Source: Coix lacryma-jobi var. lacryma-jobi
Taxonomy: Eukaryota; Streptophyta; Magnoliopsida; Poales; Poaceae
DNA length: 64,000 bases
Direction: 5' to 3'
Assembly: GCA_009763385.1 (NCBI GenBank)
Contig: CM019826.1
Span: 66,525,864-66,589,863 of the forward strand
Shown here in pieces: positions 1-10,799 of this stretch. The position numbers were made by a program, and so were the translations under genes. The notes beneath the pieces are model-generated. The model saw only the letters and a program-made list of their open reading frames with translations. It searched no databases and was not told the origin of the DNA. Numbering within the stretch: position 1 is the stretch's first letter; every line of letters starts with the position of its first letter.

Positions 1-72
1 GTAAGTTACAGGACTGTACTTGTAGAGTGCTCGCATACTGCTAGAATTAATCATAAATACTCCTCTGTTGTA

Positions 73-1486
73 GGAAAACGAAGCCGGCTACTGTTAGCTC
101 GACTACCGTTCCTGAGGCCCAGGTGGTAGAGGAGTCGGAGACGCTGAGCAAGGATGAATCCAGCATCCTGCCAACCTTTAGTCAGGTAGATCCGCTGCCC
201 AGCTCCTCTCCATCCAGGTCGCAGGTTGATGCAGCACCTGAAGCAGATGTTCTCCCTTTGCCTCAGGTTGGTGTTCCATTCTCCATCTTTCGTTCTCCTG
301 CTCAATTGGAGTTTGACCGAGTATTCAATGACTGGTTTTTCCGCACACGACAGTCGGATGAACCAACCCTGGAGATGGTTTTGACGGATATTCGTGCTGA
401 AACTTCAACTCATCAACAGGGAGGGTCCCTAGATGTGCCCGAGTCCTCGCGCCAAGGGGCGACTCTCGACGTATCCGGGTATAATCAGGACCTCACCCGG
501 CTGAAGGAGCTGAGTGATCAAGTGAGGGCTCCTGTTGAAGCCCTTCACCAATTTGTTGAGGTAAGATTCTCAATTTATTCTTGTTGTACTATAGTCGCAT
601 TCGAGTACTCACAATATTGTTTGTATGCAGGCCTTTGACTTCAAGGTTAAGAATCAGGTCACCCAGATTTGCCAGGAGATGTCCCGTGAGAACCAAGAGC
701 TCCGGGACTACATTGCCTAGGACCAGATCAGTCAAAAAGTAGCCACCCAGCTTCTGCATAACCGCATCAATGAACTCCAAGGCAGCCTCAAGGAAGTGGT
801 GGCGGAGCGTGATGCTGCTAACGACCGTGAGGTTGGGCTAATAGCCAAAGCTGCCTCTATGGAGCAGAAGATGAAGGAGCTGAAGAAGGCTTCCAAAAAG
901 CAGCTTGAGGGTAAACTTGAAGTTTCTGTGCCAGTCTGCTCCTTTTTGTTAACTAATGATATAGTAACCGACCGATATTTATGCAGATGCGAATAAGCTG
1001 GCTTCTGGGTGGCAGAATGCATTCAACCAGAAGCAGGCGGAGCTTGAGGAGGTATTTGCTAGTGCGCAAAGTACTCTTCAGGAAGCCAAATTGATGCGTG
1101 AGGGTGCTGACCGGGACCTTCTGCAGGCTATGAAGTCTATGAAGGAGTCGCGGGTAGCCCTTGAGTCTTCGCAAGCTTCCTTGAAGGCCTTGGAACATGC
1201 CGTCGAGCACATCCTGAACATGATTCCGGCACCAGGAGGAGTCGAAGAAACTTTGATTGATCGGGCCAAGGCTGCGCCTGGACGGCTGGCTCAATATATC
1301 AAGGATATGTCGACTTCTGTGGTGCAAGGTCTGATGGCGATGCTGTGGTTGCATCTGCCGTCTTTCGACTTGTCCGCTCTGATGACCCTTCTTGAAGGCA
1401 AAGGCGATGAGGACCTTGCAGCGATGCAAGAGGAGGTGAAGACCGCGGCGGAGGAGTACTCGCAGATTTTAGATCTTGTAGAGTAG
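73..1486 (+). pseudogene. Antisense additional ORF (aORF) of the Tat element, spliced, with a nonsense codon
   Basis: A coding region opposite to pol, as known for Tat elements, read as exons with good splice signals. The window opens on a donor (GTAAGT at 1) with an acceptor at about 70-72; further introns are 561-630 and 911-986. Exon phases join correctly (the last junction completes a GAT codon) and give one continuous frame into 987-1486, ending at TAG 1484-1486. The N-terminal part is rich in Ser/Pro/Gln; the rest is Glu/Lys/Gln-rich and looks like a coiled coil. The frame is interrupted by TAG at 718-720, where Gln or Glu is likely ancestral. The function of these proteins is unknown. 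The start codon lies left of the window. Confidence 0.7.
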
Positions 1487-2276
1487 TCTAGTCTCCTTAG
1501 TCTTTTGAGCGCGGCTTGTATCCCCTGAAAACGATTATTATGAAATGTCAAAAATATTAGTTACTTTTGAATCTCATGGATGTCATATATGATCAACTCA
1601 ACATTGCGAAAATTTTGTTTGGCAATGGGTTGTCTTTGTTTGGTGTGGATGTGTGACCAGGCGTTTGATTAGACGAGTCTTATCCGAATGCTCTCTAGCA
1701 CTTTAGTTTGGGTCGTTTGACTTCGTTTCTCTAGCAATTGTGTAGAGAACTTTAGTCTTGCCCGAGTACTACTCTTAGTACCCTTGTTCAAGGGATAATT
1801 CTGATCAGGCACCTCTTGAAGGACCGTAACAATGGTTCCTTCTGGGTGGATCATATCCTCTTGATGATCGCAGCTTGGGTGCGAAGGTAGGTGGACCTCT
1901 GTCCAGTAAATATGTAACACGGTGAGTACTACCCCACCTTGTTATGCCTTATAGGAACTAGTATCTACTACTGTAGATACTATATTCACTATGGGCTGAT
2001 AGTCGGGTGTTAAGCCGTACTACCTTGTGAGTTGTATTGAGCTCGAAGCTCGTAACTCGAGTATGGTTACCGCTGAACCAATCCATCCGAGTAATATTAA
2101 ATATTAGTCGGTGGTGAGCCCTGCTATTGCAGAGATTTTTATGCGACTAAATAGTCGTGATGAGATGTAGAAAAAGCCTGGATAATTTGAAAGTTCTTAT
2201 TTCTGATGAACTCCAAACTTTATTAATATCCGACTAGTAAATACAATTGCCCTGAGTCAGGATTGTAGCATAGTCC
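1487..2276. other. Non-coding spacer between aORF 3' end and integrase 3' end (Gypsy A)
   Basis: This separates the convergent aORF (plus) and pol (minus) of element A. I see no credible ORF, only AT-rich sequence. Both converging transcripts presumably terminate here, but I cannot point to a defined polyadenylation signal. Confidence 0.6.
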
Positions 2277-3449
2277 TTAGGTATGGAATTTCTTCAAGTG
2301 CTCAATGATCCATAAATTTGGCAATGGAGATCCATCTTCAGTGACTAGCTCAAATGACCCGGGTCTTGTTACTTTGGATACAATGTAGGGACCTTCCCAT
2401 GGACTCATGAGCTTGTGGCGTCCTATGGTGTTCTGAATTTTCTTTAACACCATATCGCCTACTTGGAAGGTGCGGTGATGGACATTCTTATTGTAGTAGC
2501 GCCTCATCCCTTGAAGGTATCTTGCTGACTGGAAGAGTGCGGTGAGCCGTGCTTCTTCGAGGCTGTCGACTTCTAACCGCCTGGTGTCATCTGCTTCGCC
2601 TTCATTGTATTGCTCGATGCGTGGGGAGTTCCAGATCAAGTCAGCTGGGAGGATTGCCTCAGTGCCATATACCATGAAGAAGGGGGTTTGACCTGTTGCC
2701 CAACTTCGTTGCGTTCGCAGCCCCCAGACTACCTTGGGTAACTCTTCAACCCACTTGCCGCCGTGATCTTTTAGGAGATCAAAAAGCCTTGGTTTTAATC
2801 CGGCAAGAATCAGGGCATTTGCTCGTTCAACTTGGCCATTGGATTGAGGATGGGCTACTGATGCGTAGTCTATCTTGATTCCGCAGTCGTCGGCCCATGA
2901 CTTGAACTCGATGGCTGTAAAGGGTGATCCTAGGTCGGTGATGATTCTATGTGGCATTCCAATGCGATGGAAGATGCTCTGCATAAACTGTACTGACTTG
3001 GATGCATTGAACTTGACCAATGGCATATATTCAATCCACTTGGTGAACTTGTCAATTGCAACGTAGATGTACTCGAATCCACCTGGGGCTCGCTTAAGAG
3101 GACCCACCATGTCGAGTCCCCAACATGAGAAAGGCCATGATGGAGGGATGCAGATCAACTCGTGTGCAGGTACATGCTGCTGCTTGGCGAAGAACTGGCA
3201 TGATTGACAGCGGCGGACTAGGTCTTCTGCATCCTTCAGGGCTGAGGGCCAATAGTAGCCTGACCTGAAGATTTTGCCGACTAATGTCCTTGATGCTGCG
3301 TGGTTGCCACAACATCTGGAGTGTACCTCGTTGAGTATGTCCTTGCCCTTTTCTGGTGGGATGCATTTTAGGAGGAATCCTGAGGATGCACCACGTTGAT
3401 ATAGCTTGTCTCCGACTAGAACATAATTTTTGCTACGTCTGGTGACCTA
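2277..3449 (-). pseudogene. Integrase of Gypsy A (H2C2 zinc finger, DDE core, C-terminal domain)
   Basis: This enzyme inserts element cDNA into host chromatin. Read leftward from 3449, an H2C2 zinc finger comes first (His in VHS and NHAA, Cys in RCQSC, about 3180-3340). The retroviral integrase core follows, with Asp in LDMVGP, Asp in ITDLGSPF and Glu in NGQVERAN. The second catalytic segment normally reads DNG or DRG; here Leu follows the Asp. A C-terminal GPY-like segment (SPWEGPYIV) lies near 2400. The frame is open from the zinc finger to the stop at 2277, but CACTA1 severs it from the rest of pol at 3451, and a TAG lies in frame just at the junction. No chromodomain is present, as expected for Tat. 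Confidence 0.85.
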
Positions 3450-3484
3450 CCACTAGTAGAATACTGCTCATAGCTGGCGCCCCC

Positions 3485-3750
3485 TATTCATAGCACAGGC
3501 GGTTGTAGTTATCACACGCCTGTGATATAAAAGGGGGCAGTGAACAGTTGACAACCGCCAGTGGAAATACATTTGCACTGGCGGTTGGACTAAGACAACC
3601 GCCAGTGTAAATGGACCATTTATACAGGCGGTTGGCTAAGCCAACCGCCAGTGTAAATGTATTTACACTGGCGGTTGTCTTAACTCAACCGCCAGTGGAA
3701 ATACCACCATTTTCACTGGCGGTTGGGTTAAGACAACCGCCTGTGCTATC
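3485..3750. repeat. Left subterminal repeats of CACTA1
   Basis: Ten copies of AGGCGGTTG / CAACCGCC(A/T)GTG in alternating orientation, spaced by AAATG-type linkers, so neighbouring copies can fold as hairpins. In En/Spm elements such repeats bind the element's second protein (TNPA) and are needed for transposition. The match to the right-end array (14890-15135) is clear. Confidence 0.85.
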
Positions 3751-3980
3751 TCTGGTATAAATACCCCTCTTCCTCCCCGAGCAGCACTGTTTCTCGCCGC
3801 CACCTTCCATTGGAGGCGATTTTGGAGGTCCAGATTTTACAAAATACAAGGGGAGAGGATTTGATCTTCATTTCTTGGAAGGAGATTAACAAGAAAGGTT
3901 AGTTTGTGTCCCTCTTGCCTCAATTTGCTCATTCTTGCTCAATTTGATGATTCACTTTTTAGACCTAGGGTTTCACCCAT
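3735..3980 (+). promoter_or_regulatory. CACTA1 promoter and 5' UTR, copy 1
   Basis: TATAAATACCCC begins at 3756, just inside the last subterminal repeat. It is followed by a leader with an AGG/GTTAGT donor-like site (about 3897) and a pyrimidine-rich stretch. A second copy of the whole block lies at 4349-4590. The position between the terminal repeats and the transposase gene fits its promoter. Confidence 0.6.
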
Positions 3981-4348
3981 GAGTGAGAGAGAAGAATACC
4001 TAGGTTAATGAGTGAGCTTGCTTAAGATGGTTAAATAATGTCTCTCATCTATACTGCTTCGTGTTTACTTTTTAATTTTGTTTATGCATGATATCTTTCC
4101 TTGTTTCCATGTATAATGGTGTGTTCTTGAGTCTTTATGTAGAGAGGGAATTGTAGGTTTTTATATAATATTTAGGTTTTTTATTATGTTGTTTATTTCT
4201 CAATTGTTTTTTCACTATGTTTTTATGTTTTATGAATATTGTGTTTTTTTATTTAATAATGATACTTAGGTATTTTAAATTATGGTACTTAGTTTTTTAC
4301 TTTAAACCCCAATAAACTCTAAACACTAGCCAATAATAATTCCTAGCT

Positions 4349-4590
4349 AACCGCATATGCTATCTCTAGTATAAATACCCCCTCTTCCTCCCCGAGCAGC
4401 ACTGTTTGTCGCCGACACCTTACATTGTAGGCGATTTTGGACGTCAAGATTTTACAAAATATAAGGGGAGAGGTTTTGATCTTCATTTCTTGGAAGGAGA
4501 TTAACAGGAAAGGTTAGTTTGTGTCCCTCTTGCCTCAATTTGCTCATTCTTGCTCAATTTGATGATTCACTTTTTAGATCTAGGGTTTCA
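4349..4590 (+). promoter_or_regulatory. CACTA1 promoter and 5' UTR, copy 2 (direct duplicate)
   Basis: Near copy of 3735-3980, with TATAAATACCCCC starting at 4370 and the same leader and donor-like site. A likely acceptor (TTTTTGACAG, ending about 4663) sits directly before the transposase start, so a leader intron is plausible. The spacer between the copies (3981-4348) is AT-rich and shows no gene. Confidence 0.6.
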
Positions 4591-4666
4591 CCTAGCAAAT
4601 ATATAATCTCTAGATATGGTTACTTTTTTACATTGATTTCAATCAATTTATTATTTTTGACAGGTA

Positions 4667-7600
4667 ATGATGGAGAGGTCATTCTGGATGTATAAGTTAT
4701 CAAGACTAGATCCATTATACATACCCGAGGTCCAAAGGTTTGTTGATGCCGCTAAGAATCATGCTTGGAGAACAAAGAAGATGCACATACATTGTCCATG
4801 CATGGACTGCAGAAATGTTGTTGTATTTGATAACACTCAACAAATCCTTTCTCATCTGGTCCGCCGAGGATTTATGAATGATTACTTGATTTGGACAAAG
4901 CATGGAGAGGGTAGCTCTGCGCCTTATACAACTGGAAACCCTGCGAACATCGACGTCGATGGTGAAGATATGGTCGATGGTGGGTTTCAGTTTGTACAGG
5001 AGACACAACAACCTGACGTCGAACATGTTGTGCCAAATGTTAGAGATCATGGTTTCACAGGAGGAAATGAAGATGTCAGAACTAATGTGCTGCCAAATAA
5101 TATGGCTGCGGAAGATGCAGAATTTCTAGAGGCAATGTTGCGTCGTCATGTGGAAGATCCATCAATGTTCTTCATGAAAGGTATGGAGACCTTGATGAAG
5201 GCAGCAGAAGAGCCTTTGTATGATGAGTCTAAGGGTTGCACCAAAGAGTTCACGACGCTGCGATCTGTGCTTAAGTTGTTGGTGTGCAAAGCTAGGTATG
5301 GTCTTTCTGATGCTGGCTTCGATGCGTTCTTGAGTATTATTGCAGACATGCTTCCTAAGGAGAACAAAGTGCCTGCTAACACATACTATGCCAAGAAGCT
5401 AATCAGTCCACTGACGATGGGTGTTGAGAAGATCCACGTGTGCAGAAATCATTGTATCCTGTATCGAGGTGCTGATTATAAGGATTTGGATAGCTGTCCA
5501 AATTGTGGTGCAAGTAGATACAGGACGAATAAAGACTACAGAGAGGAAGAGTGTGCTGCCTTCGTGTGTAAAGAAACCAAGCGAAAGAGGACCCAACAAA
5601 AGACCCTAAAGAGTAGTTCAAAATCCACCAGGAAAGAAAAACAAGAAGTAGACTATTATGCCCAGAAAAAGATTCCTGCTTTGGTGATGTGGTACCTACC
5701 TATGGTCGATCGTTTGAGGTGTTTGTTCGCTAACCCAGAGGATGCCAAACTTATGAGCTAGCATGCTTGCGATGACCACAAAGATGATGGGAAGCTTCGG
5801 CACCCAGCCGATGGCCAGCAGTGGAAAGATTTCAATGAAAACCACATGGACTTTGCAAAGGAACCAAGAAATGTTAGGTTCGCATTGAGTACTGACGGAA
5901 TGAATCCATTTGCTGAGAGGAGCAGCAAGCACAGCACATGGCCGGTGATCCTCACCATCTACAACCTTCCTCCATGGTTGATGCAGAAGCGAAAGTACCT
6001 TTTGCTAACCATCCTAATCTCTGGACCTACACAGCCTGGAGTTGACATGGATGTTTTCTTGGAGCCCTTAATGGGGGACATGAAGATATTGTGGGAAACA
6101 GGTGTTAAAATGTTCGACGAGTACCACAAAGAATCATTCACACTGAGAGCAATTATCTTTGTTACGATCAACGATTACCCTGCTCTCTTCACATTATCAG
6201 GGCAGTTCAAGGGAAAGGTTGGTTGTGTGGTATGCATAGATGAAACCGCTTACGTGTCCCTTAATGCATCTAAGAAGATAGTGTACATGAGACACAGACG
6301 CTTCTTATCGAAAGGACACAGGTACCGTCAGAAAAAGATGGATAAGTATTTCGACAATAATGTTGAACTACAGTCTACTGCTCCAACAGGTAACAGTAAA
6401 GGCAAAAGAGTTTTCAACCTAGTCAGCAAACTAAATTTTGTTTTTGGGAAGAAGACAAAAGACGGAAAACCAAGAAAGGATGTCAAACCAACTCCAGGGG
6501 CTACATTCAAGAAAAAGTCTATTTTCTTTGAGTATTTGTCATATTGGCCAGAGTTAGACGTTCGCCACGCAATCAATGGTATGCATGTCCAGAAGAACAT
6601 GTTTGAAAGCCTAATTGGAACCTTACTAGACATGAAGGGGAAGACAAAGGAAGGACTGAAATCACGCATGGACATGGTACAGTTAGACATAAAAAATGAA
6701 CTTCACCCTGTGCTTCAAGAAAATGGGAAGTACCACCTCCCGGCAGCAAGCTACAACCTCAACAATGAAGAAAAACATGCGATGTGTGCGTGGTTCAAGC
6801 ATTTGAAAGTCCCATCTGGGTTCTGCTCTAGCATACGGAGTATTGTGTCAATGAAAGACCTTACACTCACCAACTACAACTCACATGATTGTCATGTCAT
6901 GCTGACTACTTTCCTCCCTATTGCCATCAGGGCTATAAATCCAGTGTGGATCAAGGTTGTTGTCACACGGTTGTGCTACTTCTTCAACAGGATCTCACAA
7001 AAAGTGATTAACCGTGATGAGTTGGGCGTCCCTTAAGGAATTCGCAGTGGAGACAGTGTCACAGTTTGAGATGTGTTTCCCCAGCATTCTTTGATATTAT
7101 GGTTCACCTTGTGGTCCACTTGGTTCCGCAAATAGAGGCTCTGGGTCCCATGTACTTCCATGAGATGTGGACATATGAGCATTTCATGTCAATACTAAAT
7201 GGCTATGTATCAACTCGTGCTCGTCTTGAGGCGTCCATGGTAGAGGGGGTACTTAACCGAAGAGGCAATTGAGTCCGGAGGTCCTTTCTGCAACAAGGTC
7301 CTAAAAGACCAGGTTGCAATAGGTTTACCTCCGTCAAGACATGAGGGCAGGCTGAATGGAAGAGGGAGGATGGGAAAGAAAACAATCGTCCCTCTTGATT
7401 ACAATACAATCCTCGAGGCACATCACAGCATCCTACATCAGCTCTCGATAATGGAGCCTTGGATCGAGAAACACATTAATGAGCTTCACGAACATAATCA
7501 TGGGTGCACCGATGATTGGTTAACGAAGGAACACAAAAAAAAGTTCACCTCATGGCTTCGGGAGCATGACATATCAGATGGGGAAACAACTGAGGAACGC

Positions 7601-8143
7601 ACCATCAAGGTCTTGTCATCTGGACCATCACGCCAAGTCACGACATGGCAAACTTATGACATTAGTGGTTTCACATTCTGTACGAAGTCCAAGGACAACA
7701 AGAGCATGGCACAGAATAGTGGTGTTCGATGTGAGGCCTTAGACTCTGAAACTGGTAATGAGACTACATACTTTGGCTTCGTTGAGGACATATGGGAACT
7801 TGACTATGGTTCATTTCAGATCCCTGTGTTTCGATGTCAATGGGTTGAAGACAAACATGTTACAGTGGACAACTATGGGGTCAGAGTTCTTGATCTAAGT
7901 AAGGTTGGCTACAAAGATGATCCGTGGATAATGGCTAACCGTGCTGCACAGGTCTTCTATGCCGAACAAATCCTTTCTCGTAATGAGAAGAAAAGTACTG
8001 ACAAGCCGAGGCATGTAGTTTTTCCTGGAAAGCAACAAGCTATAGGAGTGGATGGTGTATCTGACCTGGATGAATTTAACGAGTTCAGCGATATGTCTCT
8101 CTTAGTAGATGACCATCCAGTAAGGATAAGGAATGTTGAGTGA
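4667..8143 (+). pseudogene. TNP2-like CACTA transposase (Transpos_assoc, Transposase_21, DUF4218, DUF4216), broken
   Basis: This is the catalytic transposase gene of the element. In order: a transposase-associated N-terminal domain with a Cys-x-Cys-x2-Cys cluster (about 4670-4900); a linker with a CPNC zinc-type pair (about 5440-5520); the Transposase_21 domain from about 5640 to 7020 (recognisable by HACDDHKDDGK, STDGMNPF and NLPPWL); DUF4218 (7040-7290); and DUF4216 (about 7700-7960). The start chosen is ATG 4667, after a probable leader intron. Breaks: TAG 5759-5761, where the family has Trp just before HACDD; a frameshift near 7030 and another near 7075; and a frame change around 7270-7370. 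Every piece is otherwise collinear and well conserved, so decay is recent or partly sequencing error. Confidence 0.88.
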
Positions 8144-8257
8144 ACCATCCCACAGAAATCATTGCCCTGGGTGCGACATGATGGAGAAGGAAGAATAGTA
8201 GCTGCCTAGATTATTTTTGTTATTTGCCTTGTAATCCATTTATGTAATCTTTATGCC
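8144..8257. other. 3' UTR / spacer after the CACTA1 transposase
   Basis: AT-rich, non-coding. It leads directly into the tandem repeat that starts near 8258. Confidence 0.4.
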
Positions 8258-9400
8258 ACATTAGAGCCACTTTTATGTATTCAAATCATGAGTTTTAAGT
8301 GAGTTTTATGTAATCTTTATGCCACATTAGAGCCATTTTTAAAACCCTAAGCCGCACAAAACTCTCTCAAAATTTGAATTTCAAAACTCCGAACATCAAA
8401 AATGTAAAAAATGAAGGGATGTCTTATACAAAAGATGTGCACTATGTGTTACCTATAACTTTGGTATTCAACAGTTCCTCACTAGAGGTCATTAAGTGTG
8501 CCATATGTCATCTGTGAGTTGTCGGGCCTATTAAATTCGTATAACTTAAAAAAAATCAGTAATTCACTAGATTTTCAAAAAATCCTCAAATTGGTATGGT
8601 GGCATGTATTGGCCAACTAAACTCCAAGAAAAAGAATGAAATGATTTGAACAAAGTGACACATAGATGCTTCACAAGTGGGCACATCTCTTAGAGAGTTT
8701 AAGTGAGTTTTACAGAAGATTGGAGTAGATGTGGATAACGTGTGCTACAACAGTGTCAAATAAAGTATTGACCAAAACAAATAGTTATAGATCATGGTGT
8801 CCCCTTCAACTTTGGTATTCAAAACTTTCTCATTAGAGCCATTTTGAAAACCCTAAGCCGCACCAAACTCTCTCAAAATTTGACTTTCAAAACTCCGAAA
8901 CATCAAAAATTTTTAAAAATGATATGGATCTCCTATAACAAAAGATGTGGCACTATGTTGTTACCTACAACTTTGGTATTTAACAGTTCCTCACTAGAGG
9001 TCATTAAGTATGCCATATGTCATCTGCGAGTTGTCGGGCTATTAAATTTGTATAACTTAAAAAAAATTCAGTAATTCACTAGATTTCAAAAAATCCTCAA
9101 ATTTGTATGGTTGCATGTATTGGCCAACTAAAACTCCATAAAAAGATGACCTGATCTTTATGGACCAAGTGACAACATAGATGCTTCACAAAGGGCATAT
9201 CTCTTAGAGAGTTTAAGTGAGTTTTACGGAAGATTGGAGTAGATGTGGACAACGTGTGGTACAACAGTGTCAAATGAAGTATTGACCAAAACAAAAGTTG
9301 TAGATCATGGTGTCCTTCAAGTTTGTATTCAAAACTTTCTCATTAGAGCCATTTTAAATCCCTAAGCTGCACAAAACTCTCTCAAAATTTGAATCTGCGA
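8258..9400. repeat. ~508-bp tandem duplication inside CACTA1
   Basis: Two near-complete copies of about 506 and 510 bp. CATTAGAGCCAT recurs at 8325, 8831 and 9341, and the following sequence (CCCTAAGCCGCAC, then CTCACTAGAGGTCATTAAG, then GTTGTCGGGC) repeats in order. A truncated third copy begins at 9341 and a short pre-copy at about 8258. AT-rich and non-coding; any short frames across it are chance. Confidence 0.85.
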
Positions 9401-9595
9401 GTTTTGAATTTCAAATCTTTGATCATAAAAGATTCTGAAGCACAAAATTTGTGGACCAATATTTTTAACATGTAGATCTTTTATAGAGAAACAACACAAA
9501 ATTTATTTCATAATTTTTGGGCAATATCTTTTAAGATATTGATTTTTAAGAATTTAAACAATATCTGCAAATTGCATTTAAAAAAAAAAGGAAAG
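9401..9595. other. AT-rich spacer in CACTA1
   Basis: No gene or repeat seen; ends in a poly-A run (about 9580) just before the internal repeat block. Confidence 0.4.
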
Positions 9596-9768
9596 GTTAA
9601 TACAGGCGGTGGTCAATACCAGCCGCTTGTAGAAATGTTTTGTACAGGCGGTTGGTCAATACAAACCGCCTGTAGAAATCTATTTCTACAGGCGGTGGTC
9701 AATACCAACCGCCTGTAGAAATGGTTTCTACAGGCGGTTGGTATTGACCACCGCCTGTAGAAATGGCG
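9596..9768. repeat. Internal block of terminal-type repeats in CACTA1
   Basis: Eight alternating copies of AGGCGG(T)TGGT / ACCAACCGCCTGTAGAAA. The core matches the subterminal motif of the element ends, but the linkers differ (TGTAGAAA here; AGTGTAAA or TGTGGAAA at the ends). A TATATAGG follows at about 9774. It resembles the 5' end of a related CACTA element that has lost its terminal CACTA bases, or a second regulatory block for the downstream gene. Confidence 0.7.
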
Positions 9769-10320
9769 TCCCTATATAGGTCAACTCGTCACCCGAAAAT
9801 TTTTCTAAGTGCTGGCGCCAGTTCATTTCAAACAGACGCCGGCAGGCTGCCGATTTTTCCGCCACCATCGCGCCATCGTCCCTCTCCGTTGCGCTCGCGT
9901 TGTGAGCCTCTCCTCCTCCTCCTCCTCCTCCTCCTCTCTCTCTCTCTCTCTGCGCATTTGGCGGCGCGGCGGCGGGCGGCGGGAATGTCGTGGCTCCTCG
10001 CGGCCACCGTCGGCTCCGTCGTCCGTCGGTGAACGGTGGCCGCGTGCGGCACGGTGGAGACCGCCGCTGTGCGCCCGCGCGGCGGCGGGCGCACTGCGTT
10101 GGCAGGCACGCATGGCGGCGGCGAGAGAGGGCGGCGGGCGGAGGGCGGCGGGCGCGGCGACCAACCGGAGAGAGGGGAGAAGGGAGAGGAGGAGGCCGGC
10201 TAGTTGGGCCGGGGAGAGAGGGAGAGAGGGGAGAAGGGAGAGGAGGAGGCCGGCTAGTTGGGCCGGGGAGAGAGGGAGAGAGGGGAGAAGGGAGAGGAGG
10301 AGGCCGGCTAGTTTTTTTTT
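9769..10320 (+). promoter_or_regulatory. GC-rich leader-like region with a 3x54-bp tandem repeat
   Basis: Strongly GC-rich between AT-rich flanks, with CTC and CT microsatellites (9911-9950). Three 54-bp tandem units occupy about 10160-10313 (GGCCGGC recurs at 10194, 10248 and 10302). It follows the internal repeat block and its TATA-like site and precedes the second gene, so it may be that gene's first exon or leader. No convincing protein is encoded on either strand. Confidence 0.45.
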
Positions 10321-10799
10321 TCTTTTCTTTTATATAACCATTCAAAAATTCATATCTTCGGAAATATTGTTCCAAAAATAGTGAAATAAATTTGTGTGTT
10401 TCTCTAGAGAAATGTATACATATATAAATTAAAATAAATTTTGTGTTGTTTACCTCGAAAATATATATTCAAAATGATTTAAATTGAAATATTGGTCCGA
10501 GTGCATGGCGGTTTTTTTTTCTTTTTCTTTTATATAATCATTCTAAAATTCATATCCTAAGAAATATTGGTCACAAAATAATGTAATAAATTGTTTTGTT
10601 TCCCTCGACAAGATATATACATAAATAAATAAAAATAATTTTATTTTGTTTCTCTCGTGAAATATATATTTAAAATGATTTAAATTCAATATATGCCTCA
10701 TAGTTTGTTTAATACATAGATAATCCTAGGAATACCATGTTTTTTTTTTTCTTTTATAATCTCCTTGTGATATTATATATTTTATGTCAGTTTGTCGCG
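10321..10799. other. AT-rich stretch before the second CACTA1 gene
   Basis: Two imperfect direct copies of a CTTTTATATAA(C/T)CATTC / GAAATATTG segment (about 10320-10500 and 10510-10680). It could be an intron of the leader ending near the ATG at 10800. No coding potential. Confidence 0.4.

Noticed and set aside
3485..3750. Regularly spaced short repeats resembling a CRISPR array
   Set aside because: Repeats alternate in orientation, spacers are only linkers, and they sit at the end of a CACTA element in plant DNA.
9728..10375. 215-codon minus-strand frame rich in Pro/Leu/Ser repeats
   Set aside because: It is the reverse of the 54-bp GC-rich repeats and CTC microsatellite; no domain, and it runs into the subterminal repeats.
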